This document shows positions 24,786 through 37,500 of a stretch of DNA of 37,959 nt, in pieces. Source of the DNA: Phoronis australis (Eukaryota; Phoronida; Phoronidae); the NCBI GenBank assembly GCA_002633005.1, contig NMRA01000095.1, positions 591,978-629,936 on the forward strand. The letters are read 5' to 3'. Each line of letters begins with the position of its first letter. Positions within the stretch are counted from its first letter, which is position 1. The notes under the pieces are model-generated. The model saw only the letters and a program-made list of their open reading frames with translations. It searched no databases and had not been told where the DNA came from. The position numbers and the translations under genes were made by a program.

Positions 24786-24873
24786 GCGCGCCATCTTTCA
24801 ACAAGAGTGTTCGGTTAAATTCAACCAATCAAAGTCCAGGTAAAGTACCACATGATTTGAACAAGATGGCGCC
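24786..24873. promoter_or_regulatory. Promoter with CCAAT box and inverted YY1-type pair
   Basis: AAGATGGCGCC at 24863-24873 matches the YY1 element found at many animal transcription starts. Its inverse, GCGCGCCATCTT, is at 24786-24797, about 65 bp away. A CCAAT box lies between them at 24825-24829. The plus-strand element lies 52 nt before an ATG with a perfect donor downstream. The mirror arrangement suggests possible bidirectional initiation. Confidence 0.6.
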
Positions 24874-24924
24874 CCAAAATACGATTTTGCAAAGTTTTTG
24901 AGGGTAATACGACATAAAATTGAA

Positions 24925-24949
24925 ATGCCACGAAAAAGCAAGAGCCAGG
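24925..24949 (+). CDS. Putative first coding exon of an unidentified gene
   Basis: ATG at 24925 reads MPRKSKSQ plus one base and stops at AGG|GTAAGT, a consensus donor (24950). It lies directly downstream of the promoter elements at 24786-24873. A very short basic first exon followed by a first intron longer than 13 kb is a layout seen in several animal zinc-finger regulators (TSHZ, SALL, BCL11, ZFPM types start MPRRKQ or MSRRKQ). The match here is weak and the QxxP part of that motif is absent, so I do not assign a family. The next exon must lie beyond the window. Confidence 0.5.
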
Positions 24950-26700
24950 GTAAGTATTTGAGGACATATATGCACTTGCTTCTACGTGTCAACTTAAATA
25001 TCTGCTTATACAGTAATCAAAGCTCACAGAGTAGAGTTGCGACCAATGTTTTGGTTGCAACTTTCCAAGTTTCGACCGTCCCGTTAGCGTTGGTGGGTAT
25101 CCATATTCTGGTGGAGTTGCTATGTACTGAACCGTATGGGGTCGTTTGTCATGTCTATAACTTATTCCATGTTTTCGAATGAATTAAAAAAACTTGTTCA
25201 GTTAGGGTCTTGGTCATAAACACTAGATTTCTGGACATTTATTATGCTGACTGAACTCAGTGACCTGTGCCTCTATGATTTCTAAATGACAGTTTCATTG
25301 AAGTAAACCTTAGAAAGGGTCAGTGACATGTATAAACAAGCCTCCGTCTGTAATGCCTAATCGTACATGTAGCTGGCAGATGGATGACCTCTCGTAATCC
25401 TTCATATGTTGTCATTTGACCCCGTGCTCATAGAAAGTAATGGAAGTGAACTATCTATTTCGTTAGGGAGTCCATCGTGATTGTCGGAAGCATTTGTTCA
25501 AGTTGGAAGGATTTAAAGGCATCAGCACTATCAAAAGGTGTCATTAGGTGTCACTATACTCTTGAAACATAATTACAACACCACTAAATTCTGAAAAACT
25601 TCAACCAAATGAGGCTCGTTGAGATGGTGATCCATGGGTGAATTAGTTTGTACCAGTTATGTGTGCAAAGTTATGTGTACCTGGGGAAATTTGCTATCTA
25701 CTCACAGAAATATTGTCCAGGTCCTTGACGTAAGTGGAAGTTCAAGAGTTGTGTTCTGAGAACTTAGGAATATCTTAAAAGTAAACTTGGAATTCTTTAG
25801 TGATGGTGATTACAGAAATCGCGATGTACTAGAATTCAAAACACGCGTGAAGAGAAAAATATGGAATGTGTGCCTTTCACATAGTGTCTCATTCAATATT
25901 TTCGTAGTTTATTTACTGATTTTCAAGTGGTGGCACACTGCGTATGTTTTCAAACAAGATATTCCAGTGAGCCCACCTTCCATAGTTGTTCATGTCCATT
26001 GCGTTTTCTTGGGGTCTGCAAAAACATTAGCTGAGGACACTGGACTTGGGGAAAATTAATTAAATTCAGTTGTACTTTTATCAATTTATCAGATAACCAA
26101 GAAGCGACACCTATGATTTTTATTTTGTTGTCAACTCCACCGTGTGAGTTTGCACGATACTTCTTCAGGGAATGTCTGTAAATGGTTGAACTCAATGGAT
26201 GAACATTTCTCGTGGTAGTACTTGGGGAATTCTGTTTACAAATAAAGTTGTGTCTAAGGCTATGCACCCATGTACTCATCATGTGTCTTGATGTTTTTTA
26301 CAGTGGTAATCATGTAACACGACAATTTATAAAGATGTATTCGCATGCTCCTAACTATGCTATTGTATAGCAGGAACTAAATGACAATGCTTTCTAAACA
26401 CTAAACAAAGTGCAGTTGTATTCATTGACAACTTGTAAGCATAAAACCAAAAATTCTGCAAATAGGTGACCTTTGCACTAATGATCTTAGAGGTTAACAT
26501 AGCCTGCATTATACAGTGTTATTCCCCAATACCACGTCATGATAGTTACTGGACACGGTCGAAAGATGTATGGCGGATCATTTTCGAAACAAAACTCGTT
26601 CTTAAAAACATTTCACATCGTCGCTATATGTTGTGTTTCTAAATAATTGGACCAAGCAATCACAGGGAAAAGGAATTAGCGTGCAAATTCCACTTCAAAC
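24950..26700 (+). other. Probable intron 1 of the unidentified gene, first part
   Basis: AT-rich, no exon-like block with acceptor and donor seen. Open frames of 90-110 codons here (24898-25182, 25787-26059, 25950-26282 minus) do not resemble known proteins. Confidence 0.4.
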
Positions 26701-26740
26701 TCCCATATGTTAAGTAATTCTTGTCGTCTCTGTCTCAGCT

Positions 26741-27560
26741 TCATGAAATTTGGCGGATGTGTCCTTATAGATTTGGCAATGGATGATGGTGACTTTCAGA
26801 GAAATTTGGCTTCTGCTGTGCTACCTGGTGGCAATTGTCTTATTTTGCATCGGCTGTGCCACCTGGTGGTTATTTCAGCTTTTGCGTTTGTTTAAATTTT
26901 ATTCACCAACTTCCTTGTTGGATATTACCAGTATCAATTTTAGTATTTTGTCGTTTGCTTTTTGGCAAGTATATCTCTACTGATCTTAACTGTTTGTGAA
27001 AGATCGTTGTAAATTCGATTGATTGATTCTTGGGAGGAATGCATTGCCCACATTGATGTTACGGTGGCAGTTTTTTATTTTGCACCTGCCTCAATTTTTG
27101 CCAAGTCATGGAATTTGGTAGGTATGTTCCTGTTATCAGGACCACTGCTTACATTCAGTGTTGGATGGTTCCGACCACTGCTACGCCCCCTTTTGACAAT
27201 TTTACCCAAATATTCCTCTATAACTATTGGCTGCTTTGGATCTTCATGAAATTTTATAGATATGATTCAGGAAAGGCTTTGTTGTGTTTAGCGCCATCCA
27301 GTGGCAAGTATTTTCATGCTCGTTTTACATGCCTGTGTTCCTGTTGACGAAAAACTGGCTCGCACTGAATCCCATATGGTTTTGACTATAGCTACTACCC
27401 TGATGTATGATTTTTTCGTCTGCTTCAATATCTGTCTAATTTGTTATAAATCTTCATAAAATTTAACAGATTAGTTTTTACTCAGAATGTGACAGGTTTT
27501 CCCCATTTTCAAACAGTTCTGACTTGTGCTTTGCATCCTAGTGGCGGTTTATTAGTATTG
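26741..27560. repeat. Degenerate interspersed or tandem repeat
   Basis: CTTCATGAAATTT recurs at about 26741 and 27242 and as CTTCATAAAATTT at about 27452. Related short motifs of the form (G)CC.CCTGGTGGC / CATCCTAGTGGCG appear between them. The pattern looks like a decayed repeat family with no coding capacity. Confidence 0.4.
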
Positions 27561-27667
27561 GCCTTTGGTCGTGGTATCTTCTCTATTTGTGAAACCTTTT
27601 TGATGAACGATTGTAGCGAATGAGTTTCTATAAGGAGAACACCGACATAAATTGTCAGATGGATCCG

Positions 27668-28243
27668 ACTGCTGCATTGCTGGCAGAAGTTTTGGTTTTT
27701 TACTTACCTTCCTAGCCTTCTCGGGCTGACGGGGGATGCAGGAAGCCGTGCACACTATGGGTAAATGTTAGGTTAACTACTTAATATTGGGGTCAAGTGC
27801 AGCTTTAAATATTTCAATCTTGACAGTGGGTAAGGATGAGATGATGCTGTTTTTTGTGTAAATCTGAGCTTATGAAGCACGTTTTAGAACCATTTGTTTA
27901 TCAGGACAGGAAGTTCGCAGTGACCCCTGATAATAAAGAAATTTGATTGGCACTTTCCTCACTCCAAGAGGTCAATTGATTTGACCTTTTAGCACCTTGT
28001 TGAAGGTTTGCTATCTCCTACAGACATGAGTTTTGTCACTTTGAATTGATCGTGAAGTTGGTGCACAAATTACTGTGCAGAGGGCGTCTCTTTACCCTTG
28101 ACTGATGGCTGCCAATAGCCACATTCCAAATATAACTGCAGAACGTAAGGCCGTGGCCTTTAGTTCAAATGTAAGGCCTACCATTTCTTTGGATATAGGC
28201 CAGTCTGTATTTTGGTTCTCTGTACTGCCATGGCCACAAATAT
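27668..28243. repeat. 576-bp duplicated block, copy 1
   Basis: This block is repeated at 28248-28823 with a constant offset of 580 and no indels. I count 8 substitutions, all in the first 350 bp or so; the last 220 bp are identical. Copy 1 runs exactly up to the single ambiguous base N at 28244. Confidence 0.95.
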
Positions 28244-28244
28244 N
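28244..28244. other. Ambiguous base (N), likely assembly join
   Basis: The only N in the window. It lies precisely between two near-identical copies, which points to a scaffold or contig join rather than a random miscall. Confidence 0.85.
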
Positions 28245-28247
28245 CCA

Positions 28248-28823
28248 ACTGCTGCATTGCTGGCGGAAGTTTTGGTTTTTTACTTACCTTCCTAGCCTTC
28301 TCGGGCTGACGGGGGATGCAGGAAGCCGTGCACACTATGGGTAAATGTTAGGTTAACTACTTAATATTGGGGTCAAGTGCAGCTTTAAATATTTTAATCT
28401 TGACAGTGGGTAAGGATGAGATGATGCTGTTTTTTGTGTGGATCTAAGCTTATGAAGCACGTTTTAGAACCATTTCTTTATCAGGACAGGAAGTTCGCGG
28501 TGACCCCTGATAATAAAGAAATTTGATTGGCACTTTCCTCACTCCAAGAGGTCAATTGATTTGACCTTTTAGCACCTTGTTGAAGGTTTGCTATCTCTTA
28601 CAGACATGAGTTTTGTCACTTTGAATTGATCGTGAAGTTGGTGCACAAATTACTGTGCAGAGGGCGTCTCTTTACCCTTGACTGATGGCTGCCAATAGCC
28701 ACATTCCAAATATAACTGCAGAACGTAAGGCCGTGGCCTTTAGTTCAAATGTAAGGCCTACCATTTCTTTGGATATAGGCCAGTCTGTATTTTGGTTCTC
28801 TGTACTGCCATGGCCACAAATAT
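28248..28823. repeat. 576-bp duplicated block, copy 2
   Basis: Partner of 27668-28243; the unique sequence resumes at 28824 with TGACTGGGTGAAACC. Either a true tandem duplication or the second haplotype placed next to the first. Confidence 0.95.
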
Positions 28824-31800
28824 TGACTGGGTGAAACCATTTCTCGAAAATATTGAATAAACGAAAAGCAACCTACAAACAAGTGTGTTGGGAAGATGAC
28901 AGTGGCCAATATTGTCTTTTAGACGAAATAGCGTGTTGCTTGGGGATTTAAAAATGCTCCGCGCTTGAATAGATGGCCATTATCAACTACAAGGAAATGG
29001 CCTTAAATATTTGATACCAAGTAAAACATAAACTTGGGAAACTGGAAAGGGATATTTTATTCATTATTGGTAGGACAAATGATCCTCGTCTCTTGACAAG
29101 CGCCCCCTGTCTTTCCAATCTCTTGTAATGCCTCAAGTTTAGGAAATGCTGATGGAAGACCAGTCGTTGTCATTCCTGGTTTATGTTGGTTAATACAGGT
29201 GACCTTTGATAAACAGGTCAATAAACCTTTGCATGACCTGTGTTCAATGGTTGAGGATGTGTCAGACTGACTGAACACACAGTTTGTCTGTGAAGAACAT
29301 TTGTTCGATTGGTCATAATATACTAACCACTGTATAGATATTCTTGCTGGATCTAGGTCTATTGTGAGGTTTCCTATTTGTCCTTAATGGTAGTTTAGAC
29401 TATTGTGATAGTACCAAGTGTAAAGGCTAATAGAGAAATTTGAACCTGAGAAAAAAACAGCTAACTTAGGGTGAAACTTACATTGAATTTAGAACCCAAC
29501 TTTCTCAACAAGAATATACAGGACTTTTTCCTTTGTTTGTTGGGACAGCTTTTATCTGCCAGTAATTTTTTTAGCAATTTATGGCAATACCGTGAGACCT
29601 TGAGGAAGGGGAAAATGACATGTCGTCACTTCTTTTTAAAAAACTTTCTCATAATTCTGCTTTAATTCTTTACAAAAGCAATGCTCAGCTTGTAGTCTGT
29701 TGTTAAGTGTGACAGTGTTTAAGCGTGATTTTCTGAGGTCAGCGTCAGTGTGGAATCTAATCTGCTATCCTCGTGGTCGCCGTCTAATGCTCTGCTGGTG
29801 GAGCTAAATCCCACTCTATAAAAGGCAGTGTATTTTAAGCATAGGTAACTGGCAAAATTGTTTTGGTATTTATTATGTGTAAAATAATGTGCAGTGATAG
29901 GAGTCAAGGCAAGGAAGCATTATAATCGGCCTTGACTTAGTGGACACCAGCGAGAATTGTCATTTTGTTATGAAACTACAAAAATACAACACATTTTGTC
30001 AAAACTAATATCGGCCAGAAATTTATCCCATCCATAAATAATCCCTGAAAATGTGTTTTTTGTTATAAAACAAATGTGCCTTTAATCCAATGTAAACTGT
30101 TATCAGTAAGAGTTTGATGTGGATATCGTTCCTGCCATTTCAATACAGAGATATTCATTCAATACCTTACTAAAAAGTATGGCCTTTTTTAAGATATGGT
30201 TTTTAGAGGGTGACGCTTGCCACTGGCTTGCTAAAATTTAAAACGATTAAAAACCTATATTCTGCCCAAGAAGAAAAGTTTTTTGAGCACTTGGTTTAAA
30301 CTTGTTCCTTTTCTAGATGAGAAGTAATGTCTATGTTCATAATGAACTGTTAGCGTCTTATTTGTAGAGACGATGCTTTGTCAGCTCTCAACCTGCAGGT
30401 CGCCAATTGCGACCTTTGACTGTGTTTGGGGATTTAGGAAAAATTCAAGTCACCACAAAGTATCCACTGCGAGTGTCAAAGTCAGACAATAATTTCCTCT
30501 AAATTCGTTTCAAAGTTGGTATTGACTTCCAAACTTTTAGTTAGTAACATTTTTTGTAGATTCATTACCTTTGATTCAAAATTATTTGGTTTGTTTCGTG
30601 AACTCAGTGCGTTTGCCACCACAGCAGTCAGCACACGTGAACGCCACCACAGCAGTCAGCACAGGTGAAACTCGCTTAAATTTCAACAGGACAGGAAGCA
30701 AATAGATGGAAGTCGGAAATGCTCGGAAATAATTGGGCAAGATCGGTGAAATTCACGCCACCAGTGATGTGGTATGTGATCACCTGCGTCTCATTGTTGT
30801 TCGTTGGTGGGAGGAATTGACTTACAAAATAAATGTACATTTGTGTAGATACGGGGAGATTTTTTTTAGTCTACTTCCTGTGCCTGATTGGCAAGCTCAG
30901 TGTTGGCAACCTTAGATTTTGTTTGGCGACATGGCATTAACGCTAAGCGTCAAGTGCTGTCAGTGCACTTAAATGAAATACTGTGACAAGCCCAGTTGTA
31001 GGGCCTGGTCTCGACCAATAATAAACTGACAGTTCTTTCAAAGCCCCAAAATCATCTCAAGTTTAACTAAGGAACAATTTGAGACCAAATAGTGGTCCAC
31101 ATCGAAAATTGTTTTTTTGTGGTGGACGGAAGTTTATATAACAGCTTTAAATGTCTGTCAATTTGAAACTATAATCTAGACAAATTTTAAGTGGTTGTAG
31201 TTGAACATAAGTTTGCAGGTTATGCTTGTACTTGTTTACAGCGTTGTATTTCATGTCATTTTAAGCATGTTCAATGCCATCATTTGTTACTTTGTTGTGC
31301 CTAAAAGACAATACTGCAAATTATCGGTAGTAGGAACATTTCTCCACAGTTCATCTTCAATATCAGCATTTTGGGGCACATAAACATTGCTAAGGTCATC
31401 GGATATTGAATTATTTCCGCAGGCGGCAATTCATGTCACAGGCTATGGGCACATGCACCATTTTTGAATCCACGGGTTTAGGTTTGAACTACACCGATAA
31501 GCTCTGATGCATTTTCTTGGGTCACTGATTCCATTTTCATGCTTTAGCCAACTGGACAGAGCGATCTGCAGGTTGTTGTTCTATTTTGAAAGGGAGAAGA
31601 TATGTTTTAATCCTATGTCATTGGCCAAGATGAAGATGTTCTGTTGTTTATCTTTCAACTAGGTTTAAATGTCATTCAAGCAACTGCAATGAGAGGTCTT
31701 TTAAGTGATATGTTTGTCACTGCTACCAGATTTTTTAGTCTGCCTAATTGAGGAGAAATGTCATTATTGTGTTAAATATACCATTTTTGGGCTACAGCAG

Positions 31801-33162
31801 GATTTTCGATGAATTTCATTCAAGGCTGATGTGACAGGAGTTTTATCTCAGGCACAGAATCTCCTGGGGAACACCCTGTTCTATTTATAGCCATCAGCAG
31901 CAGTCACATTGAGAATGTTTTGAAGCTAAACTTCCTGTCACAATGGGGCTGTGTTTTTCTTTTCTTGCCCAGTAGTTGATTCTGTGTGGATAATATTTAC
32001 TGTTACTGCATATAACACCATAATGCAATCAGTGCCAATCTGTGGGTCATAACTGGTTGTTGACTCTCACGTACAATTAAGTGCTTGCCAGCAAGCATTT
32101 TGGTTATGAACAAAAGGATACTAGGCACGTACTTATTAAAATACAAATCTTTGTGATGATTCTTGAAAATTTTAGAAATGTATACATATATGCGTCGTTG
32201 CATTTCCATGCACTGAAGAGCTCGGTTACTATCCATAGTCATCCGTGTCGGCATATTGTGGCCAGAGGAAAGAAGGAAGATTTCGTTGGTCAGACTTTTT
32301 AAGGGGTTAAATAGTATTCCGGTGTTAATGATATGTTAATGTCCCACACTAATTAGGCAACATTGAAGGCGTGGATCTTAAACTGTGGCAAATAAAGTTG
32401 TTGACGCAAGGAACTGGGCCATACAATCAGCTGGTAAACTCCACTTGGGGTCAATACTGTGTACTGTGTGAAATTATAGATGCAAGCTCCCCCTATTACC
32501 ATAACAAACACCTAAAGGTCCCGCCCCTTGTCATGAACCAAAGCAAGGATTTTTAGAGATATAGCATTCTATTTAGCTTTGAACACTGCGTCATTTTTGG
32601 CCACATGGCTCAATAACGTTTCATTGAGTTTGGTATCACGTAGAAAGTACTTCAGTACTTATGTGGCTTAAACCGTGTTCTTGATCGATCATTTCACCAA
32701 TCATAGAATTTTCTCAACAATTACCTCAGGCGTTACACTATTGATCCTGCAGAGTGATGTCGATATTAGAGGCCAAAACTGATGTGTGTTATAAAGCTAT
32801 CCTATGTATTGATTTATGTTAAGAATCTATGGATTTTCACATATAAAGGCATCTATTGTTTTCACACAAGGTCATGCCATCACAATTGAGCAAAACACTA
32901 TTTTGTGTGATTGTTTGTTTCCGTATTCTTTGTTTTTCAATGGCTATTCTTCTGTTGTTATTTTGTCCACCAAACATTTGCATCAGTTCAGTGCACATCG
33001 CATTTTGTGGATGGATAAAAACATCACTAAACCTAGATTTCAGATTTTTGATGAAAAGCAAATTCTGTCATTTATTTTTTAAGATCTCCAGATTTTTCTA
33101 TGAAGAGCGATGAACTTTTATTCAAAAGAGATATTCCGTCGCTAACATTTTGCAGGATTGTC
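28824..33162. other. Long non-coding stretch, no exon recognised
   Basis: AT-rich throughout, with stop codons in all frames at short intervals. Apart from the 28-bp repeat at 30615-30668 I see no structure that supports a gene on either strand. Most simply the large first intron of the gene starting at 24925, or intergenic DNA. Confidence 0.55.
30615..30668. repeat. 28-bp direct repeat, 2 copies
   Basis: GCCACCACAGCAGTCAGCAC begins at 30615 and again at 30643, each followed by ACGTGA or AGGTGA. Confidence 0.95.
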
Positions 33163-33673
33163 AAGGGCCTTTCATACTAACGTCGACGCGTCGATGGTTT
33201 GGAGAGTTGCGGTCAGTATGAACTCTTAACTCCGGTCCTGGATCGCAGTTAACAGCTCCAATTAACATCGCAGTTAAGAGGTGGATTTAAGACCGCAGCG
33301 TCGACGCTGCGGTGTAGTATGAACGCTTAACTCCGGTCCAATCGAAGTTATCGCCAGGTGCCACTGTTGTCGTCAACAGTTACAAGGCAGTGTCGTCACT
33401 AATAGCTGCTTATATTTTGCTTTAATAATGACCAATCGATTTAAAAATCAGTTTAATGTCACTTAGCACATGTAAATTATTTCCAAATTGAAACATTGAA
33501 AAAAATCTTAGCTTGCAACGCTACCTGGCGATAACTTCGATGACGACAGCGGCACACAACCGCTTACTTAGGTGTTCATTAACTACCGAAGCCAGTATGA
33601 ACGGTCCAGTTAACTGCGCTGTTTACGTCGACACTCCGCTCAGACCGGAGTTAAGTCAATATGAAAGGGCCTT
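33163..33673. mobile_element. Inverted-repeat DNA transposon relic, about 511 bp
   Basis: Perfect 14-bp terminal inverted repeats: AAGGGCCTTTCATA (33163-33176) and TATGAAAGGGCCTT (33660-33673). Inside are several TATGAAC.CTTAACTCCGGTC units, further inverted copies near the right end (GACCGGAGTTAAG), and a 22-bp perfect palindrome at 33292-33313 centred on CAGCGTCGACGCTG. A 19-bp internal inverted pair (ATCGAAGTTATCGCCAGGT near 33341, its complement near 33524) flanks an AT-rich middle. No transposase frame; a non-autonomous element. The family is not identified. Confidence 0.85.
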
Positions 33674-34295
33674 CAGACTTTGAAAACATCAGAGACAAGT
33701 GGAACACACTGTATGGGGAGAACTTGAAACTGTCTTTCTCTTTATCTCTTCTGTCTTACATGTCACTTTGTTGAGAGAACTAGAGTTTTTGTACTTTCTA
33801 AATAGACGAGCATTCTCATGATCTTAGATCAAACCTCGCTGATTTTGATATGTACACGGATGGGCAATTTGAATTTAATTTTAGACGTTTTTCATGACTT
33901 TTAAAATCAACTGTTTGCCATTTTCAAGAAATTTTGAAAGGTACCATGTATTTGGTGCCTATTGTGTGTACATGTTGTAGGTTTTGGAAATCGTGTTAAT
34001 TCTCACATGTTGTGGTGTTGGTCCATTCACCTTTATCCGGATAAAGGGGGTGCTTTGTGTGCAATAGTTTGTGGAAGATTGTTCCTTTGCAACAAACAAG
34101 ACTAAAACATTTCCAGTCATCTAGTAGCGAAATTGAATGGGCAATAAATCTCTTGTTTATTGTTTACACATGACCTCTCTGAAGCATTCTGTAAAAAGGG
34201 CAATTACATCATTGGACTGATGAGCTGTTTAGCATCCACTGTCGTATGTGAAACCTCTCATTATTGTTTTTTCTATATCAGAAACTAATTTTATT

Positions 34296-34360
34296 CCAAA
34301 TTGTGGAAATAGCAGCATTGCTTATTTCAAATTGTGAGAATAGCAGCATTGCTTATTTCC
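34296..34360. repeat. 31-bp direct repeat, 2 copies
   Basis: CAAATTGTGGAAATAGCAGC and following bases repeat with period 31 (AGCAGCATTG at 34311 and again at 34342). Confidence 0.9.
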
Positions 34361-34390
34361 TCTTAACTCTCAAGTCGTTACCGATTACTC

Positions 34391-34550
34391 TGAAATCTCA
34401 CCAGTTTAGGACAAAATATTGCGGACAAGTGAAATTAGACATTACCACATTTTTTCATAAAAGACATGTAGCACCTAATGGACGCTTTTCCACGTTCAAA
34501 CTCAGTATCACAACTACCATCGGACAATATTTTGAAAATTTGTGGGCGTA
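34391..34550 (+). repeat. Dispersed repeat, copy B
   Basis: Diverged relative of 7985-8150 in CFAP91 intron 1. The strongest match is CTACCATCGGACAATATTTT and onward. The frame reading KSHQFRTKYCGQV ... ITTTIGQYFENLWA parallels KSYKVRTQYGGQL ... IEATIRQYFEKLWV in copy A. Confidence 0.65.
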
Positions 34551-37500
34551 GGCAACAATGTTTGAATCCTTAAAAAAAGAAAACGAGCAATTTTGACAAT
34601 TTGTCTGAAGTCTACTTTTACCTTTGTCTTGTTCCTCCGTAGCTACCAGTGGTACACAGGCAGTTTTGATGACTGTATCAACTTCTTTATTCAGAAATTT
34701 ACTGAGTTGATTAACAAGCAGTCATTCACTTTAACATTTTAAAAAAGAGCTGTAGAGAATTCCCCACACACTGTATTATTTTGCTGTTTCGGCAAACATT
34801 TTGGTTATCTTCCATGTCACTTACATTGGCTAGCCTTGAAATGAGGGGTTGGGGACTCAGGGTCCTCATTCACCTGAGGGGAAAGGTGCCTGTACCGTCT
34901 GAGGAGGGAATTGTTTTGCTAAGTAAGGGGAAAATATCCACGCCCATCCGAGTGCCAACCCTCCGATGGATGGGCGCTAGCTTGGGTAGTGGACACTTAA
35001 TTGACACTCTTGTGAGGAGCGCTTAATCCAGAAAATTTTCAGAAGCAGGGGTTGGCGTTAACCCAAATTTCTTTGTGCTATTCACTTTGTCAATTAATAG
35101 TGGTCTGTATGACAGCCCGATAGCTGTTATAAATATTATATGGTTGAATACTTAGAAAAATGTGTGGTTTGAAAGATATCCACTACAAGGTTTGTCGTCA
35201 TTGCCTACGAACTGAAAACCAATACAGACAAAGCAGATTATGACCCTATGGATGTCATGCTGTGACAGATCACCATTAAAGTGTTCAAATGTGAGTTTTG
35301 CACTTTGTTATGAAGGCTTGTCTTTGCCTAAGTGATCTTATTGTGTACAACGAATCATATGTCTGATGAGATTCGTTTAGGCCAGTCTCAGTATGGTTTG
35401 TTGTCTGGTTGTTTGTGATTTTCTCAACAGGTGGCAGTTAGTGTCTGCTTACTCAATGATATGGTACCTGAGGCTGGTTTCTATAAGAAATCACACTGTT
35501 TTACGAGCTATGTGAATGCTAATTTAGCCAAATTCAAAAACCATGTCATGTGTCTAAGAAAAAATGTGTCCTCTTTTGTCCGCTATTTAAGTGAATTGGA
35601 TGCAATCTGCCAACAGATTTAGCTACAGCTATCTAAAACTTGGCTTTATTGAAATTCACTTTGTCCCAAACTTAGTCAAGATTAAAGGTGATTTCAGCAA
35701 CATCTTGCGACTATTAGTTAATGAGAGTGTTTAGTGTTGACTAACAAGGTGTTTAGTATTTTCATTGCAGAAAATAAAAGTGTTCAATGCTGTAATTCTG
35801 TCAAATTTTAGAGCACTTCACAGGTCTATTCTAAAACCTCATCATGCGAACAAAAGACTTGTAGTTATTGAACAGTTATTTTATTCTCTCTGGCTTTTAT
35901 AAATACTCTAGGGCACTACAGCAGAGACTTAACTTGGCTTACAAAGGACAAACAGAGGTATTCAATCAGACTGTTTGTAGTAGAAGGCCCATTGTCGGCC
36001 AACATTCCTCACATTCTTCAAGCCCTGTCTCACAGCCTGCTCAACACAGGTCTCTCAAAGCAATGGTTCTGTGATTTGAAGCAAAGGTCTGTTCTCTGTT
36101 GTCTGCCCTTGACGGTCTGCGAGTGTGAGCTCCCAGCAATTGTGGCTGGTGTTGGTTTCAAGGCAGATTCCTTGCTGTTGAAGAGTCCAGCCATTTTAAA
36201 CTTCCGAGGAAGCTGGTGAGTTTATATTCACTGAACAAATTGTGTAGGTTTTGTCCTTAGATGTTTCCTCAGTAGGCCTTGATCAGCGAATGTCTTGTCT
36301 AGATCTGGGTGTAGTAAACTGACATTGTCACTGATTGGTTGGAAATAGATGCACTGGATGTGCTTGTGTTTATAATTTTCACTGTAATTCTTCTACAGAT
36401 GTGAGATATACTTGTCGGATATGATATAGGATAAAAGATGGTTAGATTGTGATGTGCATTGATTTGTACTTACTGTGTAGACAGCGTTCTAGCGATTATT
36501 TTGGGATTATTTTTAAACAATCTTTGCCATATTGTTTTCTTCAATTTTGGACGCTCTCGGTGCTGCCCCATTTCTCTCAGGTAGTCTTGACAGTGGTAGT
36601 TATCAGCCTAAGTCTATTAGTACCTGAGGTTAGAATATGAAGTTATGAACTGTTGAGTTGTTTGTGTCATTCCAGTCTGATGAATGTTTCAGTAGTAGGT
36701 CGTCTATGTACAAGTGACCACAAAAGTCAAACTACATGGAGTTGATAATGATCCCTGTCTGTAAAGCTCGGAAATCATTATGGTGTTAAGCGATCTATTT
36801 TGTCTGTCTCTCAATTTGTGATTAGTTCTGCTGACTGTCTGGCTTTTGGTGTGTTTTGAAAGGAAAAGTTGGAAAGACTGTGGGTGGTAAGATACCTGAC
36901 ATGTAATGATTTGCTGCGAAGCGTGGTGAAAACCATGGTTCTCTCTGGCGAAAATTCAAACATGATTCAAATTAATTGTCATGTATTCATATCATAATTC
37001 TTCTTCAAATGCTAATTCTTACATTGTTGAAACTCCACAAGATCACAGCTCGTTTTAACCTTTCCCAGTGACTCCCCTCCTGCAGGAACATCAGAATTAC
37101 CAGTAGTTATAGGTATTTAACACCAGATGGCACAGTTGATACGCACTGTGTGTTGCATGTCACGACCTCTATCGAGAGTAGAGTTAACCTTTTCCATTGC
37201 AAGTGGGCTGCACAAATCCGTAGTTTAATCCACCTTTTTTGTTTAATCCCAGTTTTGTTCCGCACTCGTATGGGTGCTTATATTTTGTAAAAATATGGAA
37301 TGGTATTAAAACAAAATGTCTTCAGAAGAGTCAAGTCGATTCGCTCACACAAATACCTTCACACTTAAACACATGTGCTGTAATAAGCATGCACACCAGC
37401 CAGAAAGATCCATTTCATACCTCCTTTAGTAAAGAACAGAATATTTTCGTGCCTCAGGAGTCAGTGGGTTAAGGTGATGATTAGTTACTGAAATAGAAGC

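Noticed and set aside
34781-35026. 81-codon frame with relatively high GC
   Set aside because: Contains inverted CGCCCATCC motifs and no splice context; more likely repeat DNA.
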